Assembly: GCA_035430165.1 (NCBI GenBank)
Contig: DAOMGE010000025.1
Location: 1-40,456 of the forward strand
Direction: 5' to 3'
From: UBA7239 sp035430165
Lineage (GTDB): Bacteria > Pseudomonadota > Gammaproteobacteria > Pseudomonadales > UBA7239
DNA length: 40,456 bases
Part shown: piece by piece, positions 1 to 8,320 of the stretch
Position numbering within the stretch: position 1 is the stretch's first letter
Layout: each line of letters starts with the position of its first letter
Position numbers and translations under genes: made by a program
The notes under the pieces: generated by a model
Told to the model about the DNA's origin: nothing
Database searches by the model: none
What the model saw: only the letters and a program-made list of their open reading frames with translations

Positions 1-1012
1 CCAGATCAAAACGGGAAGACATCGACAGCCGGCGACTACGCTGCCAGTTATTCAATAAGTAGGCATCCCATTGCACGGTTTTTCCTGCAACAGGCAATGG
101 CGCATATGCCTTGCCAACATTGTAGGCATTGACGGAATACCCGCCACCTGCACGCAAGGAAGGAACTGGCGTCTGGGCTTCATAGTAGAGGCTGCCATAA
201 AGTGAATCGGACGGCGAAAAAGTACGTAGCGCCACAAAATCCAGCCGATCAGCCAAGCCAAGGAGATTATTCGCTGTTGCGCCAGCAAACACGCGACTCT
301 GGCCCGTAGCAACCGTACCTTGATTGTCGGCTGTTACAAAAAATTCGTAGGGATCTTCGTTCTGCGCGTTCAGAACCAGTTCAGCTTCGCCAACCCGTTT
401 ACCCGGGCGCAACACACCCAACACATCCATGCCGGGATAATCGTTGATTTTCATGAGTGCAGATTCAAGCGACGAAATACGCACCGGCTTGCCCACCACG
501 TTCGCAGTGCCCTGCTTGATCATTTTCTCGCTATACAGTGTATTTTTCTCAACGACAACGCCACCAAGAACACCTTCCAGTACACTGACCTTGACTACAC
601 CGTCTTTTACGTCCTGCGCAGGAATAAATGCCTGGGCAACTGGATACCCTGCCTTGCGATAGGCATCACGCACAAGATTCGCAGCTTCCTGCAGTTGACC
701 AACCGTCATGCCTTCCGTGTGCTGGCTTTTATATCCACCAAGCAGCGACAGAAAATTCTTCACATAGAGATTGTCTTCAGGATGATCTGTTGCGCCCTGG
801 ATTTCAAAGCGCGTGACAAAAATCTTTTCACCATCATCCACTTTCAGAGGGCGATCAATCACCGCAGGAATATTATAGGCAGGCGCCTCCTCTGCAACCT
901 TGTGCGGCCTGTCAATTTGGGGCTGCACCGCGCCTGCGCTGGTGGAATCGGCTTGGACATCAACAACAATCAGTGCAGCAGTTACGATACAGAAAAAACG
1001 ATTTAACAACAT
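1..1012 (-). CDS. TpsB outer-membrane transporter (ShlB/FhaC family), partial
   Basis: Translating the minus strand from an ATG at 1012 gives 337 residues that stay open to the window edge, so the 3' part is missing. Residues 1-21 form a signal peptide ending VQA. Residues about 65-147 resemble the first POTRA domain of TpsB proteins, with the pattern GYPVAQAFIPAQ...GVVKVSVLEG. A second POTRA-like segment follows (about 148-216), and the start of a beta-barrel from about 223 (ADNQG...ATANNLLGLADRLDF). Family members export a large TpsA exoprotein or adhesin across the outer membrane, and full length is usually about 550-600 residues. No TpsA is visible; it may lie beyond the left edge. An AAGGG lies 11 bases upstream of the ATG. 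The gene is downstream of the kinase cluster but has its own promoter candidate. Confidence 0.87.
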   Translation of the reverse strand, partial: MLLNRFFCIVTAALIVVDVQADSTSAGAVQPQIDRPHKVAEEAPAYNIPAVIDRPLKVDDGEKIFVTRFEIQGATDHPEDNLYVKNFLSLLGGYKSQHTEGMTVGQLQEAANLVRDAYRKAGYPVAQAFIPAQDVKDGVVKVSVLEGVLGGVVVEKNTLYSEKMIKQGTANVVGKPVRISSLESALMKINDYPGMDVLGVLRPGKRVGEAELVLNAQNEDPYEFFVTADNQGTVATGQSRVFAGATANNLLGLADRLDFVALRTFSPSDSLYGSLYYEAQTPVPSLRAGGGYSVNAYNVGKAYAPLPVAGKTVQWDAYLLNNWQRSRRLSMSSRFDL

Positions 1013-1137
1013 AGCGTTGGATACCCTTATACGAATCTTTGACTTCCATTCGACAGCATCCTTTGCCAACCCCACTTTACTGTCCTGGACACCCGATCAG
1101 ATTTGCACTACAGGTTTTTTCGCACAAGACCCGGATC

Positions 1138-1166
1138 ATCGTATGCACATAGCCCTGCCCAGTCAA
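1138..1166 (-). promoter_or_regulatory. Candidate sigma-70 promoter for the tpsB gene
   Basis: On the minus strand a TTGACT (-35; 1161-1166) and a TACGAT (-10; 1138-1143) are separated by exactly 17 bases. They lie in the 201-base gap between the tail-anchored protein gene and tpsB. A start near 1131 would leave a leader of about 120 bases. This is a pattern match only. The rest of the gap shows no gene and only a short TGTCC/GGACA palindrome. Confidence 0.5.
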
Positions 1167-1213
1167 TTTCTTCCCGACAGGCTACCCCTCAAAACACCTC
1201 GCAATTAACCGGC

Positions 1214-1687
1214 CTATTTCATGAGAAACCAGACAGAAGTTGCAATCAAAATAGTTATTAAAAATATACCTATTACAAAAAGCACCGCGTTCGGCTCTTT
1301 CTGCTGCACAGCACGAGACGTCGCCTTCGCTGGATTGCCAGGCCTGGCTGTTGCATTACCCGGACGAGCTCCCATCACACGTGTCGTGTCCGGAGCATCG
1401 GCTGCAGATTTTCCAGCCGTCTTTCTTGCAGCCTGTGGATGTTGTGGCGCTGTCACTTGTGGCTCTGTTATATCCACCCCCTCGCCCTGGTTGTTTTCCG
1501 CTGCACGCAGGAGCATCTGGACCACGGGATCCAGTTGCGCCTCAAGATGGCACAAGTGGTCAATCAAATGGGTGCGACACCTGACGTAATCTTCCCTGCT
1601 CAGGCGGCCCTGGTAAAAGTAACTCGCCAATTCCCTCAAGGCCGAGCGCTTCATGAATGGCGTGTTAACTGTGATACTCATAGGCAT
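1214..1687 (-). CDS. Tail-anchored membrane protein with SHOCT-like N-terminus
   Basis: This 157-residue protein is not a named family that I can recognise with certainty. Residues about 15-45 (LRELASYFYQGRLSREDY) follow the short helical pattern of SHOCT-type oligomerisation motifs: a leucine-rich helix, a glycine turn, then a helix with charged residues. A low-complexity Ala/Pro/Thr linker follows. The protein ends in one hydrophobic helix (AVLFVIGIFLITILIATSVWFL) with only MK after it, so it should be inserted by its tail with the bulk in the cytoplasm. It starts 21 bases after the kinase gene stops, so the two are probably co-transcribed. A scaffold or partner role for the membrane kinase is inference. 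Confidence 0.7.
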   Translation of the reverse strand: MPMSITVNTPFMKRSALRELASYFYQGRLSREDYVRCRTHLIDHLCHLEAQLDPVVQMLLRAAENNQGEGVDITEPQVTAPQHPQAARKTAGKSAADAPDTTRVMGARPGNATARPGNPAKATSRAVQQKEPNAVLFVIGIFLITILIATSVWFLMK

Positions 1688-1708
1688 TCTCTGTTTATTG
1701 ATACGACC

Positions 1709-4700
1709 TTACTTGATTACCCTGACCAGCCGAAAACCGGTGATCTTGTCGGACTTGCCATCGTATGCATGTGTCGCACTGACTTCACAATCTGCAATAT
1801 TGTCCGTGTAAGCCCCGCCACGCACCGCAAGACTGCCGCCATCCTGTACGATTTCACGCGCATTGCCCACGTAGTTAATCAATCCCCAGCCATTCGGTTT
1901 GCCTGTCTTGATCTCGACCAATGCACTACCGCGAATCAACGACCCACCGACTGAAACCTGGCAGTTAAAGTCTTTCTCCGCAGCCTTGCCGGTGGCATTG
2001 GCCGCATATTCCCATTCACTGGCGGTAGGCAAGCGATACTCGACGCCCGTGGAAGCAGACAACCAGGCTACATAGGCCTGTATTTTCGGAAGTGGCAAGC
2101 CGACCAATGGAAAGGCAGGGCCATCCGACGCCACCTCTGAGCCATTGCATTGACCGCTCAGGGTGCAAAAGGTCTTGTAGTCCCCGTAGGAAATTTCATA
2201 TTTGCTGATGGCAAATGAGCGGCTAAACGCCCCGCCAGCGGGCACCACCACCATCACCGGCCCCTTGTCTTCTGTGCTGAGCATGTCATAGCAGACGCCA
2301 CGACCCTTGCTGCCGTACCCGGCAATATCCACCGTACAAGGTGCCGGCGAGGCTACCTGGACACGCGCTGTGACACTGGCAGGTGCAGGCTTGGGTTTGC
2401 CTGCACGCACAACAGTGGATTGCGTCTGCGTTTCTGCTGTTTTCTCGGGCGTGGCGGACGGCGATTGTCCGGATGCGCCATCCGGCACTGGTGCGGGAAC
2501 TGCAGTTTCTGCAGGCAGCTGGATATCGCGCAACGCAGCATCATTGCTGAACAGGCGTTTGGCTTCAGGCAAAGCCAGTCTGGCTGCCGCGACATCTGTG
2601 GCCAACAGCGACTTGATGTTGGTTGCTACGCGTCCGGCAATCTCCTGCTGCAATGCCGCCGCATCGGCCGCTGATAGTCCTGCCTTCAGCTCGACCAACA
2701 AACGCCCTGCTGTCTGTATCGATTCCGTCGTCGGTGATTTGAAAGCCTTGGCAATATCCGACTTCTTCATCTCGGTAGAGTAGCGCTGTAAATCCACCTT
2801 CATGCTGACACTGGAAGGCATAACCTCCATCGCCGATTGCGCGAATTTAACGGCACTCTCGTACTGTTTGGATTTCGCTGCATTTTCTGCCAGTCGTGAA
2901 TATGCATCCACGATGGCCTGTGGCGCTTCTGTTGTGATGAAAACATCATCCGGGGCCAGTTTTGTCAGTTCATCCAGTGACTTGCGCGCACCGCGCACAT
3001 CGTTGGCCTTGGCCTGGGTCATGATGGTTTGCTTCAAACCTTCAATCTTGGCCGCTTTTGCCTGATCCGCTCTCACTTGTTCAAATTGTTTTTGCGCATC
3101 GGCCAGGCGTTGCGATTCAGCTGCCCATTTTTGCGGATCAGGCAACAATCCGCTCGCCTGATGCAACAACCGCTCCGCCTCAGTAAAACGACCTGCATCG
3201 CGTGCGACAGTGATCTGTTCGGTGTAGAGCTTTGCCAGCTTCTGGCGCAGCTCAGTGGCAATATTAGGCTGATGCTGCACTGTAGAAACAGCATCCAGTG
3301 CTTGCAGCGCGTCCCTGACTGCCGACTCCCACTCTGGTGTAAAATCCGGTTTGGTGAGCGACTCTTCCAGCGTTTGCTTGCTCGCCAGAAGCGCCAGTTG
3401 TCCCGCGAGTTCCTTTGCCGCCGTTGTCATGCCCTGCTCAAGGTCGTGACCTGTCTCTGCCAACACCGTTGAACCGGGTACCAGCAGCGAGACATCCTGC
3501 ACCAACTTGAATCCTTCTTCCCATTTTTCCTGCGAACCCAACGTGCGTGCGTATGCAGCAACCCGCTCTGCCAGTTTCTGGCTGCCTTCGCGCACCAGCG
3601 CATTAGATGGATCAAGTGACGCCAGTTCATCCAACTTGTCTATCGCATTGCTTGCTGCATTTGCATCAATCGTTGCCGCCTGCAAGATCGCATCAAATTC
3701 ACGCTGCAATGCCTGGGATTTCTGTTTGCGCTCCTGCTCCATTTTGGCCCGATCTGCTTCGGCCAGGGTTGCGGAGGCCTGCTTTTCTGCCAGATCAATT
3801 TCCGACAATTCTTTTTTGAGCAGCGTCTCACCCACCGCATTGCCCGCTACCATTGCCAGACCGGTTTCAACATGCTTGCGCGCTTTGGCCCACTCCGCGT
3901 TGTGACGATCTTCCCGTGCAAGTTTGATGTAAGCCTGCGAAATTGCAGAATAAGCATGCTCGACAGTGTGCTGATCCGCCCCACTGGCAACAATCTTCTT
4001 CATTGCAGTTTCAGCAGTATCTGCGCCCGCGCCTTCCAGTTTTCCTGCATTCACCGCAGCAACAACAGCATCAATCATGCTTTGGCGCTGTTGTTGTTGT
4101 TGTAGCTGTGCATGCGCCATGTAATCGCGTTTTTGCACAGTCCAAACGGTGCCAGCAAGATTTTTATTACGCGCAACAATGGATTCGTATGCAATCCAGT
4201 CATGCGCCTGCTCCGCCTTGGCAAGCTCTGCCTCAGCCAGGGCAGTCACAACGGATTCCAGATGTTTCAGGCTAGGATGCTCCGAATCCAGGCCTCTCAA
4301 TTCTTTTACGATTGCTTCCAGGCGCCCGGTATCCTGCATGGCGGCCAACCCGGCAACTGACGCATCGATCTCACTCGAAAGCGCTGCAATCTTACTGGCC
4401 TGCACCAATCTGGCCTGTTCCGCCTTGATGGAGTCCCTTAAATTCACTAATGCTGCATCATTGGCAAAGCGATCAAGACCTGCCATGGTGATTTTTTCAG
4501 CATCCGCATAATTACCTTGAGAAAACTTTTCCCTGGCAGCAGACAAATAGGCATCCGCCAGACGCCTGTCGTTCAGGAGTGAACTTGAAGGATCCACTTT
4601 GCGAACTATGGCAAGAACGGCAGGAATATTTTCTGAAGTGCCATCCTCAAGCAGCCTGCCGGATTCAAGATATTGCGTGTAAAGCGTATCGAGACTGAGC

Positions 4701-6385
4701 ATCAGTGCATTTCTGGTTTTTTCCGTATTTTCCACCAGTTCCTTCAGGGTCGCACTGTCCTTATAGAAATCCGTACCGCGCTTCAGCAAGTCTCTTGCTG
4801 CCGGGTAATCATAAAGTTTTTTATCCGGATCAAATAATTTTGCAACCCTGACTTCGATAAAGTGGATGATGCCTTCCTGTGCATCGGTGTCCGAGATGAC
4901 TTTTTTTCGCGTTTCTTTTTCCAGCTGCTGTATCGCATCCAGCGCAAGCAGGATTTTTTCCTCATCGCCCTGCTTGATGACGGCAACCATCGAGTCAATC
5001 TTGTGTTTTTCAAGGTAAAAAGGCACACCGACAGCGCCAGCCACAACAAGTACAGCCGCTGCAGCCGCACCGCCACCCAGCACAGCCTTGCTCAAGGTTT
5101 TCTTACGAATATCGTCCAGAAACTCCTCAACGGATGCCGAGCGGTTGGCGCGCTCGAATGCAAGGCCTTTCAACAACCCACGCATTTGCCGGCGATCAAG
5201 GCCAACCACAGGTGCAGGCACAAGTTTTTCAGCGCACGCAACATCCGCTGATTTTTTTCCAAACGGATGCTTGCCTGTCAGCAACTCATAAGCCACGCAC
5301 GCGAGCGCATAAATATCATCACGGGTATCAGGCTCTTCACCGCGTATCATCTCCAGACTGGCATAGGCAGGGGTCAGTGCACCCAGCGTTCCCGCATCAA
5401 ACTTTGTGACCTCGCCCTGCGCACCGGCAAGACCCTGCTTGCTCGCGCGCGCAATACCAAAATCGAAAACCTTGACGGCATTGTTTTTAACCAGGAATAC
5501 GTTACTGGGTTTGAAATCGGAATGGACTATGCCGGCGCGATGGGCATAAGCCAGCGCCAGACCCATCTCGTGCGTTATACGTAACGCGAGGTCAACCGGA
5601 ATCGGATTGTCCGGTATCCTGCGAATGACCTTGTCGAGCGGATCGCCTTCCATCAACTCCATGGTCATGTAGACGTTATTACCATCACGGTCAAAATCAA
5701 ACACGGTGATAATATTGGGGTGTGAAAGATCCTGTGATTTCCTTGCCTCGCGCTGCAAGGCACGCAAGGCTTCAGGATGGCTCTTGAAATCATCGTTGAG
5801 CAACTTGATAGCCACCCAGGGGTTGCGATCCTGCGCTTCTTCCTTGCGTAAATCCCGAGCCTTGAACACAAGACCCATGCCACCGCTGCCGATCACGCTT
5901 TCGAGCAAAAACCGGTCTTTGATGACGGCACCGACTTCCGGCGTGCCTGACCCCTCTCCGTAACTGATACCGGTCCAGGTGTATTGTGACCGTCCGGTCG
6001 TTGGCGATGAAAATCCACTGGTGGTCGGCGAGGTATTGGCGTTCACAAATGTCGTCTGGTCGCCACCAGCCCCGTCAGGCGCAGTCGGACGGGAAACCGG
6101 TGTCGACGGTGCGACTACGGTGGCGTCATCCCTGCGTGCAAAAACCGTCTTGTCTTCACTCGTTGGCGACAAGGCATCCTTGTTGTGTGCGGAAATAATT
6201 GTCAGCAGGCGGGAAAAATCTTCCAGCGGCAGTTTTCCCGACTGTTGCAACCGGGACAATGCGATGAGGATATTGTTGCTCTGGTCTGGCGCACGATCCA
6301 GCAAGTCGAGTATTGCCTGCAACAGCGCATCGACACTGGCTTCGCCTTTTACAAAATCCGTGTAAACCTTTTTAAAAATCTGCAT
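1709..6385 (-). CDS. Membrane Ser/Thr protein kinase with C-terminal SUMF1/FGE-type domain
   Basis: The protein has 1558 residues. The kinase domain spans about 158-425: glycine loop GSGGMG (166-171), lysine K194 in VAIKLL, catalytic loop HSDFKPSN with D290 and K292, and DFG at 308-310. The usual HRD arginine is serine, making it a non-RD kinase. One membrane helix lies at about 435-457, preceded by Lys/Arg, so the kinase is cytoplasmic. About 900 residues of helical, TPR- and coiled-coil-like sequence follow, including a run of five Gln. Residues about 1374-1558 match the SUMF1/FGE-sulfatase fold (YRLPTASEWEYAA, YVGNAREIV, RGGAY, GFRLV) and are predicted periplasmic. The paired active cysteines of true formylglycine-generating enzymes are absent, so a binding role is more likely. 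It lies 58 bases after the PP2C phosphatase gene, the likely antagonist. Confidence 0.92.
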   Translation of the reverse strand: MQIFKKVYTDFVKGEASVDALLQAILDLLDRAPDQSNNILIALSRLQQSGKLPLEDFSRLLTIISAHNKDALSPTSEDKTVFARRDDATVVAPSTPVSRPTAPDGAGGDQTTFVNANTSPTTSGFSSPTTGRSQYTWTGISYGEGSGTPEVGAVIKDRFLLESVIGSGGMGLVFKARDLRKEEAQDRNPWVAIKLLNDDFKSHPEALRALQREARKSQDLSHPNIITVFDFDRDGNNVYMTMELMEGDPLDKVIRRIPDNPIPVDLALRITHEMGLALAYAHRAGIVHSDFKPSNVFLVKNNAVKVFDFGIARASKQGLAGAQGEVTKFDAGTLGALTPAYASLEMIRGEEPDTRDDIYALACVAYELLTGKHPFGKKSADVACAEKLVPAPVVGLDRRQMRGLLKGLAFERANRSASVEEFLDDIRKKTLSKAVLGGGAAAAAVLVVAGAVGVPFYLEKHKIDSMVAVIKQGDEEKILLALDAIQQLEKETRKKVISDTDAQEGIIHFIEVRVAKLFDPDKKLYDYPAARDLLKRGTDFYKDSATLKELVENTEKTRNALMLSLDTLYTQYLESGRLLEDGTSENIPAVLAIVRKVDPSSSLLNDRRLADAYLSAAREKFSQGNYADAEKITMAGLDRFANDAALVNLRDSIKAEQARLVQASKIAALSSEIDASVAGLAAMQDTGRLEAIVKELRGLDSEHPSLKHLESVVTALAEAELAKAEQAHDWIAYESIVARNKNLAGTVWTVQKRDYMAHAQLQQQQQRQSMIDAVVAAVNAGKLEGAGADTAETAMKKIVASGADQHTVEHAYSAISQAYIKLAREDRHNAEWAKARKHVETGLAMVAGNAVGETLLKKELSEIDLAEKQASATLAEADRAKMEQERKQKSQALQREFDAILQAATIDANAASNAIDKLDELASLDPSNALVREGSQKLAERVAAYARTLGSQEKWEEGFKLVQDVSLLVPGSTVLAETGHDLEQGMTTAAKELAGQLALLASKQTLEESLTKPDFTPEWESAVRDALQALDAVSTVQHQPNIATELRQKLAKLYTEQITVARDAGRFTEAERLLHQASGLLPDPQKWAAESQRLADAQKQFEQVRADQAKAAKIEGLKQTIMTQAKANDVRGARKSLDELTKLAPDDVFITTEAPQAIVDAYSRLAENAAKSKQYESAVKFAQSAMEVMPSSVSMKVDLQRYSTEMKKSDIAKAFKSPTTESIQTAGRLLVELKAGLSAADAAALQQEIAGRVATNIKSLLATDVAAARLALPEAKRLFSNDAALRDIQLPAETAVPAPVPDGASGQSPSATPEKTAETQTQSTVVRAGKPKPAPASVTARVQVASPAPCTVDIAGYGSKGRGVCYDMLSTEDKGPVMVVVPAGGAFSRSFAISKYEISYGDYKTFCTLSGQCNGSEVASDGPAFPLVGLPLPKIQAYVAWLSASTGVEYRLPTASEWEYAANATGKAAEKDFNCQVSVGGSLIRGSALVEIKTGKPNGWGLINYVGNAREIVQDGGSLAVRGGAYTDNIADCEVSATHAYDGKSDKITGFRLVRVIK
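4089..4103. repeat. Trinucleotide run encoding polyglutamine
   Basis: Five perfect TGT units on the plus strand read as ACA/CAA-type repeats on the coding strand. They give five consecutive glutamines in the extracytoplasmic helical region of the kinase. The tract is short and in frame; copy-number change would only lengthen or shorten the Gln run. Confidence 0.6.
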
Positions 6386-6443
6386 AGTGTTTCATCTTGA
6401 TGTTTTGACAGGGCGTGACCAAAGGGACGGGAGGGTGATAAAA

Positions 6444-7172
6444 CTAGATATCCACCACCACCACACTGACGTTGTCCTTACAGGCACCCGACAACGCGTT
6501 GCCTACCAGTGCATGCGCGGTCAACTGCGGTGAATTTTTTTCCGCCAGCAATTCAGCAATGGCTTCATCGGTCAATTCCTTGTAAAGACCGTCCGAGCAC
6601 AACAAATAGCGATCCCCTGCCTGTAACTCTATCCATTCAAAATCAACAAATAATTGGCTGTCACCGCCGATTGCGCGCGTGATGACATTGGCGACAGGAT
6701 GTTTTTCTGCATTCTCGCGCAAGAGCTCCTTGCGCATGATCATTTCCTCAACCTGGCTGTGATCTTGTGACAATTGCTCCAGCACATCGCCGCGCAAACG
6801 GTAGAGCCTGCTATCACCAACCCATGCACAAACCGCATGGCCGCTCTCAACTGCCGCCAGCGCCACCACCGTACTGCCAATCACACGCTTGCCGCCTTCC
6901 TTTTCAGCCAATCCGAGCAATCGCCTGTTGATGTCCAGTAATTTTTCATCAATGCGGTTAACCCAATCACTGAGTTTGCCCTGGTTTTTCAACAATCCCA
7001 GTGCCGACACAATCATCTGGCTGGCGACATCACCGGCCGAGTGCCCGCCCATGCCATCGGCAACTGCCCATATACCCAGCTGGGGTTCATTTAGTGTGGA
7101 GTCTTCATTGACCTTACGCACATTGCCCACGTGCGTAAAACTGGCGGATTCCCATTTCTTGGCAAGCATCAA
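6444..7172 (-). CDS. PP2C-type Ser/Thr protein phosphatase
   Basis: A 242-residue metal-dependent (PPM) phosphatase of the bacterial PrpC/Stp type. Diagnostic motifs in order are VRKVNEDS near residue 20, VADGMGGHSAGDVAS near 37-50, VGDSRLYRL, SQDHS, ITRAIGG, LLCSDGL and DNVSVVVV. The acidic residues that hold the two metal ions are present (ED, DGMGG, CSDG, DN). It should remove phosphate from the neighbouring kinase and its targets in the cytoplasm. Two ATGs sit side by side (7172 and 7169). The AGG three bases before the first is better spaced for the second, so the true protein may be one residue shorter. It is the first gene of the minus-strand cluster, divergent from the cyclase-FHA gene. 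Confidence 0.95.
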   Translation of the reverse strand: MMLAKKWESASFTHVGNVRKVNEDSTLNEPQLGIWAVADGMGGHSAGDVASQMIVSALGLLKNQGKLSDWVNRIDEKLLDINRRLLGLAEKEGGKRVIGSTVVALAAVESGHAVCAWVGDSRLYRLRGDVLEQLSQDHSQVEEMIMRKELLRENAEKHPVANVITRAIGGDSQLFVDFEWIELQAGDRYLLCSDGLYKELTDEAIAELLAEKNSPQLTAHALVGNALSGACKDNVSVVVVDI

Positions 7173-7368
7173 CCTGTCCCCTGCGCCGTTGCCCTGTAAC
7201 TGACCCCATCAAACTGGCCCACCAAATATGCACAGGCCACGAAAACCTGCCACAACCGGGCTCAATACGACAATTGGGCCAATACTATATGGATATTCAG
7301 GAAAAGTAAGCAGATCGGATGCATGACGGGACAGCAGGCAAAACAGCCCCGACGTGTTGGCGGGAGAT

Positions 7369-7396
7369 TTGCAGCCGAAGCCTGTGTCATTATACT
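7369..7396 (+). promoter_or_regulatory. Candidate promoter for the cyclase-FHA gene
   Basis: A TATACT (-10; 7391-7396) matches the consensus at five of six positions. It is preceded at 16 bases by a weak TTGCAG (-35; 7369-7374). Transcription would begin near 7403, just before AGGAG (7412-7416), the ribosome binding site of the ATG at 7427. This argues against a start upstream of 7403 for the cyclase. The divergent PP2C promoter must lie in the same gap (7173-7426), but I cannot place it. Confidence 0.45.
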
Positions 7397-7426
7397 GGCC
7401 AGCGTGATGACAGGAGCACCATCCGA

Positions 7427-8320
7427 ATGAACCGCCATGACTTTGCGATTATGTTTGCCGACGTTTCAGGCAGCTCACGCCTTTACAAGGAAGTGGGCGA
7501 CAACGCTGCAAGGGCACTGATTGCAGAAGCGGTATCTCGCATGATCAGCTCGGTAAACAGCCACGGCGGCACTGTTATCAAAACCATCGGCGATGAAGTG
7601 ATGGCACGCTTTCCTACAGCAGAAGCCGGGATCAGCGCCGCTATTGCCATGCAGCAACAATCGCAGATACCTATCAAGGGGCAGATATTACCGCTACGTA
7701 TCGGTGTCAATTTTGGTTCTACCATCCTCGACAACAATGATGTGTTTGGCGAGGCAGTAAATGATTCGGCTGCACTGGTGAAAATTGCACGGGCACGCCA
7801 GATTGTCACCAATGCCGGCACAATCTCGAAATTGCCAGCCGCACTGCAGGGCCACTGTAGCGTCTTTGACCACGTCGTACTGAAGGGCGGCCTGATTGAG
7901 GAAGCTATTTCACTGGTCAACTGGGAGACATCTGAAGACAACCAGTCTGACAGGACAATCATCAAGGGCATGTCAGCGGTTGCAATACCGGCCGCAACCA
8001 ACAGCCTCAAGCTGCGCTATTTTGACCTGATGTTTGAAATCACTGCCGCCACCACACCGTTCAAGATTGGCCGCGATGCCAGGCACATCACCATCGACAG
8101 CAACTTCTCGTCACGTGACCATTGCAGCGTTGAATTCCGGCGTGGGAAATTCGTTCTGATTGACCATTCTACCAATGGCACTTACGTAAAATTCAATGGC
8201 AGTGAAGAACTGTACCTGCGCCGGGAAGAGCTGCCATTGACAGGCAGCGGGCAGATCAGCATCGGCCAACCAACCGGCACAGCCGCTGTGCTGACCATCG
8301 AATTCCAGCTCAGCAATTAA
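7427..8320 (+). CDS. Class III adenylate/guanylate cyclase with C-terminal FHA domain
   Basis: The protein has 297 residues. I chose the ATG at 7427 because AGGAG precedes it by 10 bases and the cyclase motif begins at once. The N-terminal cyclase domain has the first metal-binding Asp (FADVSGS, D12), the purine-selecting Lys (K52 in IKTIGDE, typical of adenylate cyclases) and the second metal Asp (D56). In the segment normally written VNxAARL, the sequence is VNDSAAL. The Asn (N112) is kept but the transition-state Arg is Ala (A116), so activity may be weak or lost. Residues about 203-297 are an FHA phosphothreonine-binding domain with GR, SSRDH and STNGTYV. It probably docks on phosphorylated kinase or a substrate. 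It ends tail to tail with the cytochrome gene, the two stop codons overlapping. Confidence 0.92.
   Translation: MNRHDFAIMFADVSGSSRLYKEVGDNAARALIAEAVSRMISSVNSHGGTVIKTIGDEVMARFPTAEAGISAAIAMQQQSQIPIKGQILPLRIGVNFGSTILDNNDVFGEAVNDSAALVKIARARQIVTNAGTISKLPAALQGHCSVFDHVVLKGGLIEEAISLVNWETSEDNQSDRTIIKGMSAVAIPAATNSLKLRYFDLMFEITAATTPFKIGRDARHITIDSNFSSRDHCSVEFRRGKFVLIDHSTNGTYVKFNGSEELYLRREELPLTGSGQISIGQPTGTAAVLTIEFQLSN

Noticed and set aside
320..1006. Plus-strand open frame of 228 codons
   Set aside because: It is antisense to the TpsB gene, whose translation has a signal peptide and POTRA motifs. The plus-strand product has no recognisable features.
1709..2270. C-terminal kinase domain as the maturation enzyme for the sulfatase
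   Set aside because: The catalytic cysteine pair is absent and the two genes are about 22 kb apart in unrelated neighbourhoods.
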